Origin: Papilionanthe hookeriana x Papilionanthe teres
Lineage: Eukaryota; Streptophyta; Magnoliopsida; Asparagales; Orchidaceae
Direction of reading: 5' to 3'
Assembly (NCBI GenBank): GCA_022702705.1
Contig: CM040421.1
Location: forward strand, 8,030,090-8,094,089
Length of the DNA stretch: 64,000 nt
Both the position numbers and the translations under genes were made by a program. This document shows, piece after piece, positions 34,996 through 47,573 of this stretch; position 1 is the stretch's first letter, and each line of letters starts with the position of its first letter. The notes below the pieces were generated by a model that did no database searches, was not told where the DNA came from, and was given only the letters and a program-made list of their open reading frames with translations.

Positions 34996-36684
34996 TGATG
35001 CACCAAAAATATATTAGGTTTTTGTTGTATAATTTAACTCATTTTTGGTGATTTTACACTTTAAAGGAAGACATTTTTCATGTTTTGCTACAGATAAGAT
35101 GATTTTAGGTGATTAGAGCAAAAAGAAGGGAAAAAGAACGAATTTAGAGCAAAAAGGAGCAAAATGAAGAAAATTAACATCTAGCACCACATACGCCAGA
35201 ATGGGAACCGTCGGCGCCCAATTCCAGAGAGTTCAAACAATATTTGGCGGCCCAGCATCGCCGGCGTTTTACCTTGCGCTGCCTACGCCGTCGACGCCCA
35301 AAGTCAGTGGAACTCAAATTCAATTTATTTAGACAACTTTTTGAAGGGGTGCTTGATGAAACTCTTGGGGAATTTGTTTCAAACTTATTTTAGGCTATTT
35401 TGGATGCCAAAAGAAGGGTGTGTGGCGTGGTGTGTGAGTGTGTGTTAGAGAAAAGTGAAGAGAGTGTGTTTGGGTTTGTAGAAAGTGTGTAGAAGTCTTG
35501 TATTGTGAGGGATTCCTCTCTAAGGAGTGTAGGAGAAGGAGCACAGTGAGAGATTGTTTCTTCCTTACCATTCTAAAGATAGAATTGAGTGTTAAAGAGA
35601 AGAGAGAAAAGGATTCAAAGGAACTATAAGAGATTTATTTGAGGAAGAGAAAGAGATAAGTTGTATTTACTTTTGTGTTTGTATGAATTTGTTTTTATAT
35701 ATAAAATCAATGTTTTGTTGTATCTTCCTCATGAGTTTTGAGTAAATTTCTTTGTCTTTCTTCTTGCAATGAGATGTGGTGAAGTGTTGATGTATATTTG
35801 ATGTGCCATAAAAATGTTAAAGGAATTGTGATGGTTTTTCATTTCAAACTTCATTTACTCTTCAATCTGGCCAATTGAATTGTTAAAATCTGTTGTGAAA
35901 CATCAAATCCAAAAGGACTAAGCGTTCTACAACAATGGTGGAGAATCCATTTAATGTCTATGAAGGAGTTCCATAATTCATGGGAATTGAGTGCAAATAA
36001 ATAGAGAAATATGGTTTAATGGGCGTTGAATGGGAGGATTAGAGTGATAGGCTGAAATCCCCAATTTGGATCTAAAGTTTGGTAACTAAAGTTAGGGTTA
36101 GCCTTCAGGTGAAGGGAAGGGGGAGCTCTGAAATAAAAGTCAGTATCCTCCTAGCCTAACCATAAATTTAGTGACTAAGCCTAGGATTTTCCAATGTTTT
36201 TTTGATACTTGGAAGAGGGGGTACTCCGACAAGGGTAAAGAATATGAATGCTCCTATTTGGCGCAATACAATTCTATTATCAATCTATCTCAATCACTCA
36301 CCAAAGGATCATTGGAAGAGGGAAGACACTTTTCCATATATAAACCATTCAATTACAAAATTTAGTGTGTATGTTAGTTAGTCTTGCTTAGAAAATTTAG
36401 AAGCAACTTGTAAATCTAGTTGTCGTTATCTTTGCATTTAGCATATTAAATAGTACTTGAACTTGCGTTGTGAATTGAGTGTTGGATTTAAATATCTTTG
36501 TTATATTTTGAAGAGTTCCTGCCTTCCTCGTGGGATCGATAACCATGACTCCACTAGATCCCTATTTTACTTGAACGATACATATACTTGCGTATACAGG
36601 TGACTGCCTAATTATTAAATTAATCTATTTGCAAAACTAAATTGAATCTATCATTTGAATATTAACTTCTTAGGCGGTTCGTAC
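34996..36684 (+). mobile_element. 3' LTR of element C
   Basis: It starts TGATGCACCAAAAATATATT and is collinear with the 5' LTR at 16034 up to GGTTCGTAC. The last about 10 bp differ from the 5' copy, so the end is set where similarity stops. A GGCGCC/CGCCGGCG island lies at about 35185-35300. Visible divergence from the 5' LTR is substantial, so the insertion is old. Confidence 0.88.
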
Positions 36685-37540
36685 TCTGTATTAGATGCTA
36701 ATCTTCTATATCATCTGCCACTGTAGCTGCTATCTCTTGTTTTCCAAGCTTGTGTAAACTGTCGAGTTCTATCTATGAAAAAACCTAACATTCTTGACTG
36801 TAATGTCTATAGAATCTTTGGGTGGACAGGCCAATTCTTTAGCAAGCTTAACTAAAGTTTCTACATGGGCATTGTCTTCTTGAGGAAACCTATAGAACGT
36901 CACACTGAGAATCTACTCTAGCAGTTTCATCACATAAAGGTGGAATTCTTCTAGTCTCTCCTTCAAAAACTTATACTGTCCTGCCACTTACTGAATGACG
37001 AGTTGGGAATCTTTATAAATGGAAATGTCCCTTATTTCCATTAATATTGCCAATTCTAATCCCGTTATCAGTGTTTTGTACTCAGTTTGTTGTTAGTACA
37101 CAGCTTTGTCAGGTGATAGGAAAACCTTAGCATTCTTTGATCAGGTGTTACAAAGATTAAACCAATTCTTACCTTGCCTGTTATTAACGTTTGTTTTCCT
37201 TTGTACTTTCTGGTTGATAAAGCTCCATCAAAGTAGATCTCCTAACAACTGGCATGCAATTGTTCTACTTGCATTATCTGTTCATTTAGTAACTCATTGT
37301 TGAGAAGGGAATCAGCTGGCACTGAGTGTGCTATGAGAAAGTCTACGACAATCTGCCCTTTGATAGCACAAAGGGGCATAAAGGTTATATCGAATTGCAA
37401 CAAAATCATCGACCAACACTCAAAGCGCATGAATATTGTTGGTCGGGTCTTCAAATATTGCAACAAATTAACTTTTGAAATCAGTTTGACCTTATAAGAA
37501 AGCATGTAGTGCCTAAGCTTCTTAGTGGTGAGTACCAAAG
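36685..37540 (-). pseudogene. RNase H plus second (archaeal-type) RNase H of element A
   Basis: Minus-strand remains of the end of classical RNase H (LRHYMLSYKVKLISKVN, 37538-37242, with DITFMPLCAIKGQIVVDFL) and the following extra RNase H that marks Tat-lineage elements. The stretch matches B's 54582-53900 in order, including a block near 37010-37090 corresponding to B's NNEAEYEALI region. Element C is inserted in its 3' end. Several stops occur. Confidence 0.8.
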
Positions 37541-38890
37541 CTAGACAATGTTTCTCAATAGAAGGATACTTTACCTCTGCCGGTATTAGAGGTCAACTCA
37601 AGTAGTAGAGTGTGTTTTCCTTAACCACATCATTAACTTGGGCGAGTAAGGCTCCGAGGGATTTATCTAAGGCTGTGGTATAAAGTATCAACGGTCTACC
37701 GGGGATAAAGGCTGCTAAAACAGGAGGTGTCGTTAAGTATCATTTAATCTTTTTGAAAGCCCATTGGCACGGTTCTCCCCAAATGAATTTGGCATCCTCT
37801 TGAAGTAAATTTGAAAAGGGTAGACACCTTCCTGACATATTAGATATAAAACATCTTAAATATGCCAATTTACCTTGAAAAGAACGTAATTGCTTCAAGG
37901 CTATGGGAGGAGGCATTTCCATAATAGCTTTCATCTTATCTGGGTCAATTTCGATTCCCCGATAACGAACAACGAATCCTAAAAATTTTCTGATGGTAAA
38001 GCCGAAGGTGCATTTTAAAGGATTCATCTTGAGATTGTATTGCTGTATCATTCAAATACAATCCTCAAATCATTTTCCTTTACTTTGCTCTTGATGACCA
38101 AATCATCCACGTAGCACTCCACTATTGTGGATAAGGTCATCGAAGATCCTTGTCATTGCTCTTTGGTATGTAGCTCCGACGTTCTTCAATCCAAATGACA
38201 TTACTGTGTAGCAATAAATCCCAATCAGACTTATGAATGTTGTGAGCATTGCATCTTCTGGAGCCATCTTGATTTGGTTGTAACCTGATGATGCATCCAT
38301 GAATGAGAGGATCTCGTGTGTCGGTGAAATGTCCACCATTAGTTCCGGTATCGGTAATGGAAACTCATCATCTGTACATGCTTTGTTTAAAACCTTGAAG
38401 TCGACACATACTCACATTTTCCCACTGCTCTTCTTTACTGGCACGACGTTGGCTAACCATGTAAGATATTGCCTTCCCGCACAAAGTTAGCATCTACAAA
38501 TTTCTTCACCTCAGCTGTGACTTGCCGTTTTATATCGAGGTGCATTCTTTTGGGAGCTTGTTTCACTGGTGTCATATTACGATCTACTCTGAGTTGGTGA
38601 ACTGCAACTATTGGTGACAAACCTAGCATATTGTCATAACTCTAAGTGAAACAGTCCTTAAATTTTGATAATAACTTGATTAAATTAGTATATTCATTTT
38701 CACTGAGTAAAGAAGTTATGAAAGTCAGTTGGGGCTGCTCCTCAGTCTCGATGTTGATTTCCTTTAACTCATCCACTGTAGTCTTGATTTCTTCTTTGAA
38801 TTCTTGTGGTACTTCATCTATCAGTTGATCTTCATAACCACCCCTGACGTCGAAGCATTGTTCTTCTAATAAGCTAGTAACAACCATGCA
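37541..38890 (-). pseudogene. Reverse transcriptase of element A (broken, YVDD kept)
   Basis: RT pieces on the minus strand: ETTIKT-type linker and KLLSKFKDCFT (38887-38642), FMDASSGYNQIKMAPEDA and MSFGLKNVGATYQRAMTRIF (38339-38103), an intact catalytic YVDDL at about 38102-38115 reached by a frameshift, and LKMNPLKCTFGFTIRKFLGFVV with RSFQGKLAYLRCF (38051-37740). It aligns throughout with B's 55977-54573. Unlike B and C it keeps both catalytic aspartates, although frameshifts still kill it. Confidence 0.87.
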
Positions 38891-39460
38891 AAATTTCGAG
38901 TCATCGACTGTCCTATTGTACCAAATCCAAGACCTTTCTTTGAGTTAGCAGTTCCCCCTTTAGTATTCCATAATTTCTCAAAAAGTTGTAACTTGTTATT
39001 TAGCATTTGTCTTGGCACATATCTCTGTTGAATTAAATTTTGTACAAAAGGAGAAAAGTAACCAAATGGTAATTCCATTAATTCATTAGAATTATCTTCT
39101 TCCAGATTTATAAAAGTTTCAGAAGTAGAAGAAGAAGCACTGTAGAACTTGATTGGCTTGAAATCACCATTACATACTTCCTTGACCTCTATATTGTTAA
39201 TCTTTTGAGGGTGGATCAGAGTTAGGTTTATGGCTTGCACGTAATGGTTAACCCGATCATACATCGACTCATATGCATTTTTCTCTGTACCTTCCAAGGA
39301 GATCTCGAACTGAAGTTTCTTCTGATTTATTGTCATTGTATCTCCATTGGATCTATCTTCTTCTAAGCTTCCTTCTATGTCGATGTTGATCATTGGCTTC
39401 GTCTATTCAACAATCTTGTGAGTTCTCCCTTGCCCGCGTCCCCAACCTTGATCTCAGATG
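38891..39460 (-). pseudogene. Protease-RT linker of element A
   Basis: A 175-codon open piece (39393-38866) with QFEISLEG, YESMYDRVNHYVQAINL and KEVCNGDFKPIKF matches B's linker (56796-56113) block by block, ending in KKGLGFGTIG. Upstream, at about 39420-39460, an Arg/Gly patch (QGWGRGQGRT) corresponds to B's RG box. No known domain; it is conserved between the two elements. Confidence 0.75.
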
Positions 39461-39601
39461 CATGGGATAAAAGAACCTCCACTAACTTGTTGTAAAGAAG
39501 TGGCAGGAGATTGTTGAAATGAAGTTGAATGGTCTCATTCTTGTGATGTTTTTTAATCTTTAGTTTTATTTGGCATAATTTCTCTTGAAAATTCTATTTC
39601 C

Positions 39602-40068
39602 TCAGGGGAGCATAGTAGGCAGCGTCTTCATGGATGCACACTTCATGTATTGAGAACAGTTGTAAGTCTCCCTTGATGCAGTGTTCTTTTCCATCTTTGT
39701 AATACTTGATACATTGATGAGTGACAATGGGACCATATTGTACTCATGAAGCCACGGTAAACCAAGTAGAGTGTTGAACGAAGCGTCCACGTCGATGACA
39801 TAGAATTTATTGGTTGTTACTATATCTCCAACTTTCATTAGCAGCGTGATCAATCCAAGTGCTCTCTCACCTTTTTGGTTGAATTCCCTTAACATCATCT
39901 TATCTGTAGTGAGTTCCTTTGTGTCAATATACAAGTAGGTTAGCGTCCGTAGACTCATTATGTGGTCTGATGCTCCTGGATCTACCAAAACTCTGAAAAG
40001 TGTGTATCTGCCAATGTTGACAAAAATGTAGAGCATTCAGTTATGGTCAGTGGTACTAAGTAGCAAAT
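39602..40068 (-). pseudogene. Protease of element A
   Basis: Aspartic protease region (144 open codons). RVLVDPGASDHIMSLRTL carries the active-site Asp but reads D-P-G where retropepsins normally have D-T/S-G. B has the same D-P-G. GLITLLMKVGD and FNTLLGLPWLHEYNMVPL follow, the flap and GRPWLH-type block. A solo LTR interrupts it immediately upstream at 40069. Confidence 0.85.
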
Positions 40069-41819
40069 TGATACACCTAAAATATATAGTGTTTTTATGC
40101 ACATTTTTATACCTATTTTTGACGATATTGCACTTTAATAAAATATATTTTTGTGTTTTTCTTGCAGTTATGATTAAAATGAATGAATATGATGAAAGAA
40201 CAAAAAATGATAAAATTTGGAGTAAAAATGAAAAGTGTGCAAAATTAGCCTTTGACGGCTAAGCGTCAAGGAGTGGAGCATAGGCGTGACAGTTAAAAGT
40301 GGCGAATTAAATCAAATTTGGTGCCATTTCTAATGGGTGTGAAATAACTTTTGGTTTAAACTTCCTTAACTTATTTTGATGGCAAATTTGAATGAAGAGA
40401 TGCATCCATTGATATATACATTGAATCTGGACATGATTTGAAGATACACCAAAGCACCTTTTGAAGAAATATTAAAATGAAGACTTCTAATCATAGAAGG
40501 GATTTGTTGAGAGTCCATTTGGTGTGTGTGTGTAAAGATTTTTTAGCGATTCATTAGATTCTTATAAAGAGTTTTAGAGGGTAAAGAGTTGATGTTGAAG
40601 CCCTTCTCTCACCAAATTGCTTTCATCCATTTATCTAATTTGTATTGGAATTTAAAGTCAGAGTTGAAGTCAACAAAGTTGGGCATCCCCCTCTGAGGAG
40701 TCATTTAGTGGAATGTAAAGTTTGAGAGGAGTTTCAAGAGTCTTGTGGAGAAGATTTTCAGATAAGTTTGTATCTTTATTTTTTACATTTGGTTTTAAAT
40801 TAAGACTTGTTGTGTTTTCACTGTGATCTCTGCTTTCAGATCAAATTGTATTTGTGTTTTCTCCATGAGTTCTTAGTAGTTTTCTTTATCTTTTTTTCCT
40901 TTTAAATGTTGATTTAATTAAATTAAGGATGGAAGTTGTGTGAAGTATATGTGTTTAATGTGGAAGAAGTTGTGATGATTTGTTACCTTGAACTTCATTT
41001 ACTTCTTGATTTGGCCAATCAAGATGTTAAAATTTATTGTGAGAGCATGTAAGAACCAATGCGGTATTTTATCAATCAACAATTGGAGAGAATCACATGA
41101 AACTATATGGGTGAGAATATAGTTCATATAGTTGAGTGCAAATAAATAGGGAGACATGCTTTTGATTGGGTGTAGATTTAGAGGACTTTAGAGTGACAAG
41201 CTAAAGCCCCCAATTTGGTTTGATATTTTAAGTTTTGATATGAGATGTTAGTCCCCAGGTTGCTTAACCCATCTACATGATTTCAAAACATCATATTAAC
41301 CTATGTTCTTTATAGAACCAAGTAAAGGTAGAATATAACTGCTCATATTTGACACAACACATTTAGAAACTTCCATAATGAAATTCCATAATTATTACTG
41401 ATTCATCGAGGAGGAAAAGGATATTTTATTCTCATTTGCTTTCATATCATTTTTATAGTCCTGAAAATTTTAGTTGCTTGTTTTACTTTTTCTTAAAAAA
41501 TTATCAAAAAGAATTTAAACTTTCTATCTTTAAAACTTAACTTACAAAATCATTTTGAAAAGTAAAAAGTTATTTTTTTGCTTTCTTTAAATTTTGAGAA
41601 TATTTCCCCGTGGGTTCAATATCTTGGGGCTTAATCAGAAAGTCCTATTTTACTTGATAAACGATATGTATACTTGTGTAGAATCTCATATTATAAAATA
41701 ATTAAGGTTGATTTCTTATTTGCTTCAGAATCAAATTTTTTTTTTCGTTGTAAAGAAAAATATATTATTGTTATAAAGAAATTTAAAGTGTAAAAATAAG
41801 CATAAATATTCAGGGATCA
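40069..41819 (+). mobile_element. Athila-family solo LTR (TSD CAAAT)
   Basis: It starts TGATACACCTAAAATATATA and ends ...TATTCAGGGATCA. The perfect target-site duplication CAAAT (40064-40068 and 41820-41824) fixes both ends. It sits in the protease of element A. It shares the GCGTCAAG/GGCGTGAC island (about 40255-40290), TTTCTCCATGAGTTCTTAGT word and GGGTTCAATATCTTGGGG block with the family. Length is 1751 bp. Confidence 0.92.
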
Positions 41820-42509
41820 CAAATCATCATCAGTGTAGATCACGCCACGCTGTCCCTTCAAAGTACAAACTCCATCCGAGAATGTGATGGTAAATTGTGC
41901 TAAGCAAATATCTGGATCAAGTAGAGCCTTGACTAGATTTTCTCTCATCTCCTTTGATAGGATCAAAGCGTCTTCAATGCTTAGTTTGGCTTACACCTTC
42001 CTAAGATAAGCTAGTACATTGTAATCCACTTTGCTTTAACCTTCAATTTCTTCTTGAATGTTTGCGTCCTCAATCAGTGGAGACGGTTGTTTTCAAATAA
42101 CCACTTGTTTTCCATTTTCTATCGGAGCTGTTCTCGGGGGTAATATCTTTCCATTCCATAGAATAAATTATGTTATCTCTTCTTCTTTTGTTGTGAAAGC
42201 CAACTCTTCCAATGTCAATTTTGAATCTGAATAGTCTAAGTCAATGGTGATCGATGTTCTTTTGCATTTGAGGATTTGCTTCTCACTTTATGCACCATCA
42301 CAGCCAGTACCGTCGATGTCTTCTTCGTCTTTTTCAACGTCTTCGTCGGGACTAACTATGATTTGAGGATCATTTTGGGAATCAAAATCAGGGTTAGATT
42401 TGTCATGGTTGTCTACATCATCAGTAGAGATAGTTAAAACGTATCCATTAGGGTGTAGTGGAAACTATACAGAATTAGTGGTTTGAGGGATTTCTCCCTT
42501 AAATCCAAG
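41820..42509 (-). pseudogene. Gag-protease junction of element A (truncated by element B)
   Basis: Decayed coding sequence aligning with B's 57900-57230: GCTAAGCAAATATCTGGATC and TACATTGTAATCCACTTTGC on the plus strand have direct counterparts there. It contains stops in all frames. Element B's 3' LTR begins at 42510, and the rest of A's gag, PBS and 5' LTR would lie beyond the right edge of the window. Confidence 0.8.
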
Positions 42510-42899
42510 TGGTGACGATGAAAAGAGAGGGGTGGATGTCAATGTTGAGGAGTCGCCATTTTGCCTAATATTAGGCTAATTTTATCCCTATAAATCCTAT
42601 GAAGGATTCGAAGAATTTAGGACTAATAGTAGAAAATGATGTTTATGATAATCCTTATATGAGAATATTCTAGAATAACATATCCTAGAATTTTCATATA
42701 AAGAAAATCATGAAAAACCAGAGATTTCTATCGTAGGTTCTTTTAGATATCCTATAGAAGCAAGCTTTTATAGTTAATTACATCTTAAACAATTTTTGAT
42801 TGTTCAAGAAAACTTCTGATTAATGTCGATCATTTGTTTTCTAAAAATTTATTTTTAAGGAGAGTTGTACCCACTATCACTCCTAAATGTTATGTCATA

Positions 42900-43078
42900 T
42901 TTATCATTTTTTTTTTGTTTTGTTTTCCATGTCGTTGTTTTGTTTTGTTGAAAATATTATGTTTGGTGACTATCCTAAAAGATTTGGTTTTTTTTTTCCA
43001 TGTCGTTGTTTTGTTTTGTTGAAAATGTTATGTTTGGTGACTATCCTAAAAGTTTTGGTTTTGTTTTCCATGTCGTCC
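42900..43078 (-). repeat. About 62-bp unit repeated in the LTR end
   Basis: Plus-strand words CCATGTCGTTGTTTTGTTTT and TATGTTTGGTGACTATCCTA recur two to three times. The same arrangement is in the other LTR at 61040-61208. Confidence 0.85.
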
Positions 43079-43289
43079 TGCAAAACAGAGTTAGCACATC
43101 CTATAACATGTAAAGGAAACCTAAACAAAACTTGTCTTCATCCTGCAAAGAAAACTTTGTCAGAAATAGTGTCACATTCATTATCTCAGAATTCTGTAGG
43201 ATGTTTTGATTTTGAATGTCGGTTTATTTTAAATCATATCAATTAATGTTAAATTTCGTTTGGAATATTCGATTGATTTTGATGTTTGA

Positions 43290-43520
43290 CAAATTTTGTC
43301 AATTTTATGTCAAATTTTATTTGAAATGTCAAATTTATGTCGATTATGTCAATTCATGTTTGCAATATCAAATTTATGTCGATTTTGTCAATTAAGTGTT
43401 TGGAATGTCAAATTTATGTCGATTTTGTTGATTAAATGTTTGAAGTGTCAAATTTATGTCGGTTTTGTTTGATGAGATTTTTGAAATATCAAATTTATGT
43501 TGATTTTGAGTTTATATTTG
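43290..43520 (-). repeat. About 40-bp repeats (CAAATTTATGTCGATTTTGT)
   Basis: About five to six diverged units of roughly 40 bp built around CAAATTTATGTCGATTTTGT. They are mirrored at 61410-61645 in the right LTR. Confidence 0.85.
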
Positions 43521-44059
43521 TTTGAACTTAAGTTAGAAGGTTGAAAGTTAGATTCAATATTAATTAAATTAACTTGGGTTCATGTCTAGTTGAACCTAAG
43601 TTAGATTCAATGTTGATTAAATCTAATTAACTTGAGTTCATGTCTGTTTGAACTTAAGTTAGAAGGTTTGGTTTAGAATATACCTAATTAAGTTTTAAGC
43701 CTTGTTTAAACAGGACTTAAAGGTTAATTAAGTCAAATAAATTAGACTTAATTAGAATTGTTTAAGTCCTTTTTAGGTAAGGCTTAAGTTTTAATTAAGT
43801 CTAATTTGGTTTAGCTGAGGTTTGTTTAAATATTAAGTCTACTTAATCACGGTTTGCTAATTTAAACCTTAGTTAATTAAGGTTTAATGATTTAATTAAA
43901 GTTGAATTAAGTTCAATTTGAGTTGAACTCAAATTAGGATTTAACTTAAGTTAAGTTAGGTTCAAATTAGGTTGATTCTTGACTTAAGGTCTACTTAAGT
44001 TCAATACGGGTTGAACTTAAATTAAAGTTTGAGTTTTCGATTAAGTTAGATCCGAGTCG

Positions 44060-44875
44060 AAGCTTGAACTTAGGTTTAAAGTTGACTTAAGTTCAATATG
44101 GATTGCACTTAAGTTAAGGTTTTGGCTTGGGTTAAGTTAGGTTCAAGTTAAATTGAACCTAGACTTAAAGTTGACTTAGGTTCAGCATGGGTCGAACTTA
44201 TGTTAAGGTTTGATTTAAGTTCAAGTTAAGTTCGAGTTAGGTTGAACCTAGACTTAAGATTGACCTAAGTTCGATGTGGGTTGAACTTAAGTTTAGGTTA
44301 ACTTGAGTTAAGTTCGGTTGAATATGGGTTGAACCTAAAGTTTAGGTTAACTTGAGTTCGAGTTAAGTTGGACCCAAGTTTGGTTAAATTTAGGTTAGAT
44401 TCAATATGGATTGAACTTAAGGTTTTAGGTTAACTTGAGTTCGAGTTAGGTTGGACTCGAAGTTTGGTTAAGTTTAAGTTAAGTTAGGTTCGATGTGGGT
44501 TGAAGCTAAGGTTTTAGGTTAACTTGAGTTCAAGTTAGGTTGGACTCAAGTTTGGTTAAGTTTAATTTAAGTTAGGTTCAATGTGGGTTGAACCTAAGGT
44601 TTTAGGTTAACTTGAGTTCAAGTTAGGTTGGACTCAAGTTTGGTTATGTTTAAGTTAAGTTAGGTTCAATGTGGGTTGAACCTAATGTTTTAGGTTAACT
44701 TGAGTTCAAGTGAGGTTGGACTCAAGTTAGATTAAGTTTAAGTTAAGTTAGGTTCAATGTGGGTTGAACCTAAGGTTTTAGGTTAACTTGAGTTCAAGTT
44801 AGGTTGGACTCAAGTTAGGTTATGTTTAAGTTAAGTTAGGTTCAATGTGGGTTGAACCTAAAATTTAGGGATTAA
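44060..44875 (-). repeat. 88-bp tandem array in the B 3' LTR
   Basis: ATGTGGGTTG recurs at 44581, 44669 and 44757, an exact 88-bp period. Earlier units are more diverged. The unit is built from GGTTGAACCTAAG, TTAACTTGAGTTCAAGTTAG and GTTAAGTTAGGTTCA words. A matching array is at about 62200-62900. Confidence 0.93.
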
Positions 44876-45159
44876 TTAAACATAATTTAGTTATGTTTAA
44901 TTAAGGTTAATGGATTACTTAAACCTATAATACTAGAGCTTAAGGATTAATTAGATTAGACTTAATTTGAGTTTAGAGGTTGCTTAAGCCTAATTTAAGT
45001 GAAGCTTAGGGGTTAATCAAGTCTAATTAGATTAGACATAATTAGGGTTTAGAGGTTACTTAAGCCTAATTTAAGTAAAGCTTAAGGGTTAATCAAGTCA
45101 AATTAGATTAAACTTAATTAAGGTTTATGGTATTAAACCTATTGTGATTAAGGTTTAAT

Positions 45160-46170
45160 AAGGTTTAATAGGGTCTGATTGATGTCTTAGACATAATTGG
45201 GGTTTATTAAGTTAAACTTAATATGATTAAGGTTTAACTTGGTTCAATTAGGTCTAATTGGTGTCTTAGACCTAATTGAGGTTTATTAAGTTAAACTTAA
45301 TATGATTAAGGTTTAACTTGGTTCAATTAGGTCTAATTGGTGTCTTAGACCTAATGGGGGTTTGTTAAGTTAAACTTAATATGATTAAGGTTTAACTTGG
45401 TTCAATTAGGTCTAATTGGTGTCTTAGACCTAATTGAGGTTTATTAAGTTAAACTTAATGTGGTTAAGATCTAACTTGGTTTAATTAGGTCTAATTGGTG
45501 TCTTAGGCCTAATTAGGGTTTATTAAGTTAAACCTAATGTGGTTAGGGTCTAACTTGGTTTAATTAGGTCTAATTGGTGTCTTAGGCCTAATTAGGGTTT
45601 ATTAAGTTAAACCTAATGTGGTTAGGGTCTAACTTGGTTTAATTTTGTCTAATTGATGTCTTAGGCCTAATTAGGGTTTATTAAGTTTAACCTAATGTGG
45701 TTAGGGTCTAGCTTGGTTTAATTAGGTCTAATTGATGTCTTAGGCCTAATTAGGGTTTATTAAGTTAAACCTAATGTGGTTAAGATCTAACTTCGTTTAA
45801 TTAGGTCTAATTGGTTTCTTAGGCCTAATTAGGGTTTATTAAGTTAAATCTAATGTGATTAAGTTTAAAAATGGTTTAATTAGGTCTAATTGGTGTCTTA
45901 GGCCTAATTAGGATTTATTAAGTTAAACCTAATGTGACTAAGGTCTAACTTGGTTTAATTAGGTCTAATTGGTGTCTTAGGCCTAATTAGGGTTTATTAA
46001 GTTAAATCTAAGGTGATTAAGGTCTAACATGGTTTAATTAGGTCTAATTGGCGTCTTAGGCCTAATTAGGGTTTATTAAGTTAAACCTAATGTGACTAAG
46101 GTCTAACTTGGTTTAATTAGGTCTAATTAATGTCTTAGGCCTAATTAGGGTTTTATTAAGTCTAATTTGT
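45160..46170 (-). repeat. 79-bp tandem array in the B 3' LTR
   Basis: TTAATTAGGT begins at 45481 and 45560, giving a 79-bp period. About 12 units follow, with TCTTAGGCCTAATTAGGG, TATTAAGTTAAACCTAATGT and GTCTAACTTGG as fixed words. It carries no sense ORF, and 79 is not a multiple of three. Partner array in the right LTR from about 63220 to the window end. Confidence 0.95.
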
Positions 46171-47565
46171 CATTTTAGACTTTACTCATGGTTTAATTAG
46201 TTAAGCTTAATAAGATTAAGGTTTAACTTTAATTAAGTAGTTTTAAATGGTGTCTTAAACCTAATTAGAATTTATAATTTATTAAGTCTAACTTGTCATT
46301 TTAGACCTAATTAAATTTTGTCATAAGTCTAGTATGGATTAGACTCATTTTAAACTTAGATTATTAAAGAAAATAGGCTAAGTTATAAAAATATGATTTT
46401 TAGAATTAAATTTATTAATTAATAATGAATTTTAATCCTAAATTTTGAAATATCATTTAAAATTATTTAATGACTTAAAAAATATTTTCCTAGGTTTATT
46501 TTCTGTTACCCTAAAATTTCTAGTCATTTTCAAATTTATTTTCCTTAATTTCTAATTTTTATAATTATTTTTATAAATAATTACAAAGTAGCTTAGAAAT
46601 TAAAGAAGAATATCTTAAAGACTTTTTCTGTCCTTGGGAAAATTAGGAGATGTGTGTCATAACAGGAGGATAATTCTGTGAAAATTTCATAATTTTTGGA
46701 ATTAAAATTAATTTTTAATAATTAAATTACCTCAAAGAGTAATTAATTATTTAAAAATTAAATATTGAGAATAAAATTATGATTTTGGTCTCATAATTTT
46801 TCTCCCTTCAAGAGCTTTCCAGAGGTATTTTTATTTTAATTTTGTGACCTATGGATCAAAAGATATTAATTTTTAAAGTTTTTAAGGTCTTCTGGAATTT
46901 ATTAATTCCAGAAAATCGGCCGAGCGTCGCGTGTCCTCGTACGCGTGGAAAAGCGGGAAGATCCCATGCGCGGATCAGAACAGCGTACACCGGATAGCGC
47001 GATCAGCACCGTCCATTCCAAAACACGGGAACGAACGGCAGAGATAAATCCCTTATTAATTCAAAAAAATTCTGAACTGTTAAACTTCAAACATTAATAT
47101 CTCACTCATTTCTCAATGAAATTGAGTGATTTTTTGAACCTATGGAATCATCTAAACATGTAGAATGTATCCATACGGTGATGATACATTTCTGGGCTAT
47201 ATAACCCATGATATTTCAAATACATGAATTATTTTGGGAAATATAATTCCATACCTTGGCCACAAGTGTATCAAGCTTGATCAGATCGTATGGTTGGTTT
47301 CTAGGACTCCCAAGGAAGATCTTCGCTGCTCCAATTTGGTTTTAAACTTAGCTTTGGAGGAGAATTTTTATAAAGTGGCTAATTTGGGCTGGTTTTGGAT
47401 TTTGTTCAAATTGGCCTGATTGGGCTAACCCTATGGCTTGGGTTTGGTTGGGATAGATTGCTAAGGTTCTTGGGAAGAATTTTTGTGTTGGGGACCAAGT
47501 GGTTTGAGCATTCTATGGGTCTCTACCAATTTTTTTTCTTCTTCTATGAGGGTTCGGGTATGGGG

Positions 47566-47573
47566 TTTTTATA
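47566..47573 (-). promoter_or_regulatory. TATA box of the element B LTR
   Basis: Minus-strand TATAAAAA in GGCTATAAAAACCCC. It is about 1.85 kb from the LTR 5' end, which would make U3 about 1.9 kb and R+U5 about 5 kb. The related solo LTR has a weaker TTATTTAAACC at the matching place (21725). Confidence 0.55.

Larger units (their letters stand above)
16034..36684 (+). mobile_element. Element C: Athila-type Ty3/gypsy retrotransposon, interrupted
   Basis: Two similar LTRs (16034-17713 and 34996-36684) enclose an Asp-tRNA-type PBS, gag, protease, RT, RNase H, integrase, a duplicated env-position ORF and a polypurine tract. Its own length is about 13.6 kb once the 7.05-kb solo LTR at 19630-26683 is discounted. 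It is inserted in the opposite orientation into the second RNase H region of element A. I could not find a convincing target-site duplication, because the last bases of the 3' LTR have diverged. All coding parts carry stops, so it is dead. Confidence 0.92.

Noticed and set aside
42834..43246. ORFs rich in Phe/Cys/Leu resembling small membrane proteins (also 61146-61602)
   Set aside because: Translation of TTTTGTTTT-type LTR repeats. The two LTR copies do not preserve one frame, so no selection for a protein.
43900..46170. Regular repeats considered as a CRISPR-like array
   Set aside because: Units abut without unique spacers and lie in a plant LTR; they are ordinary tandem repeats.
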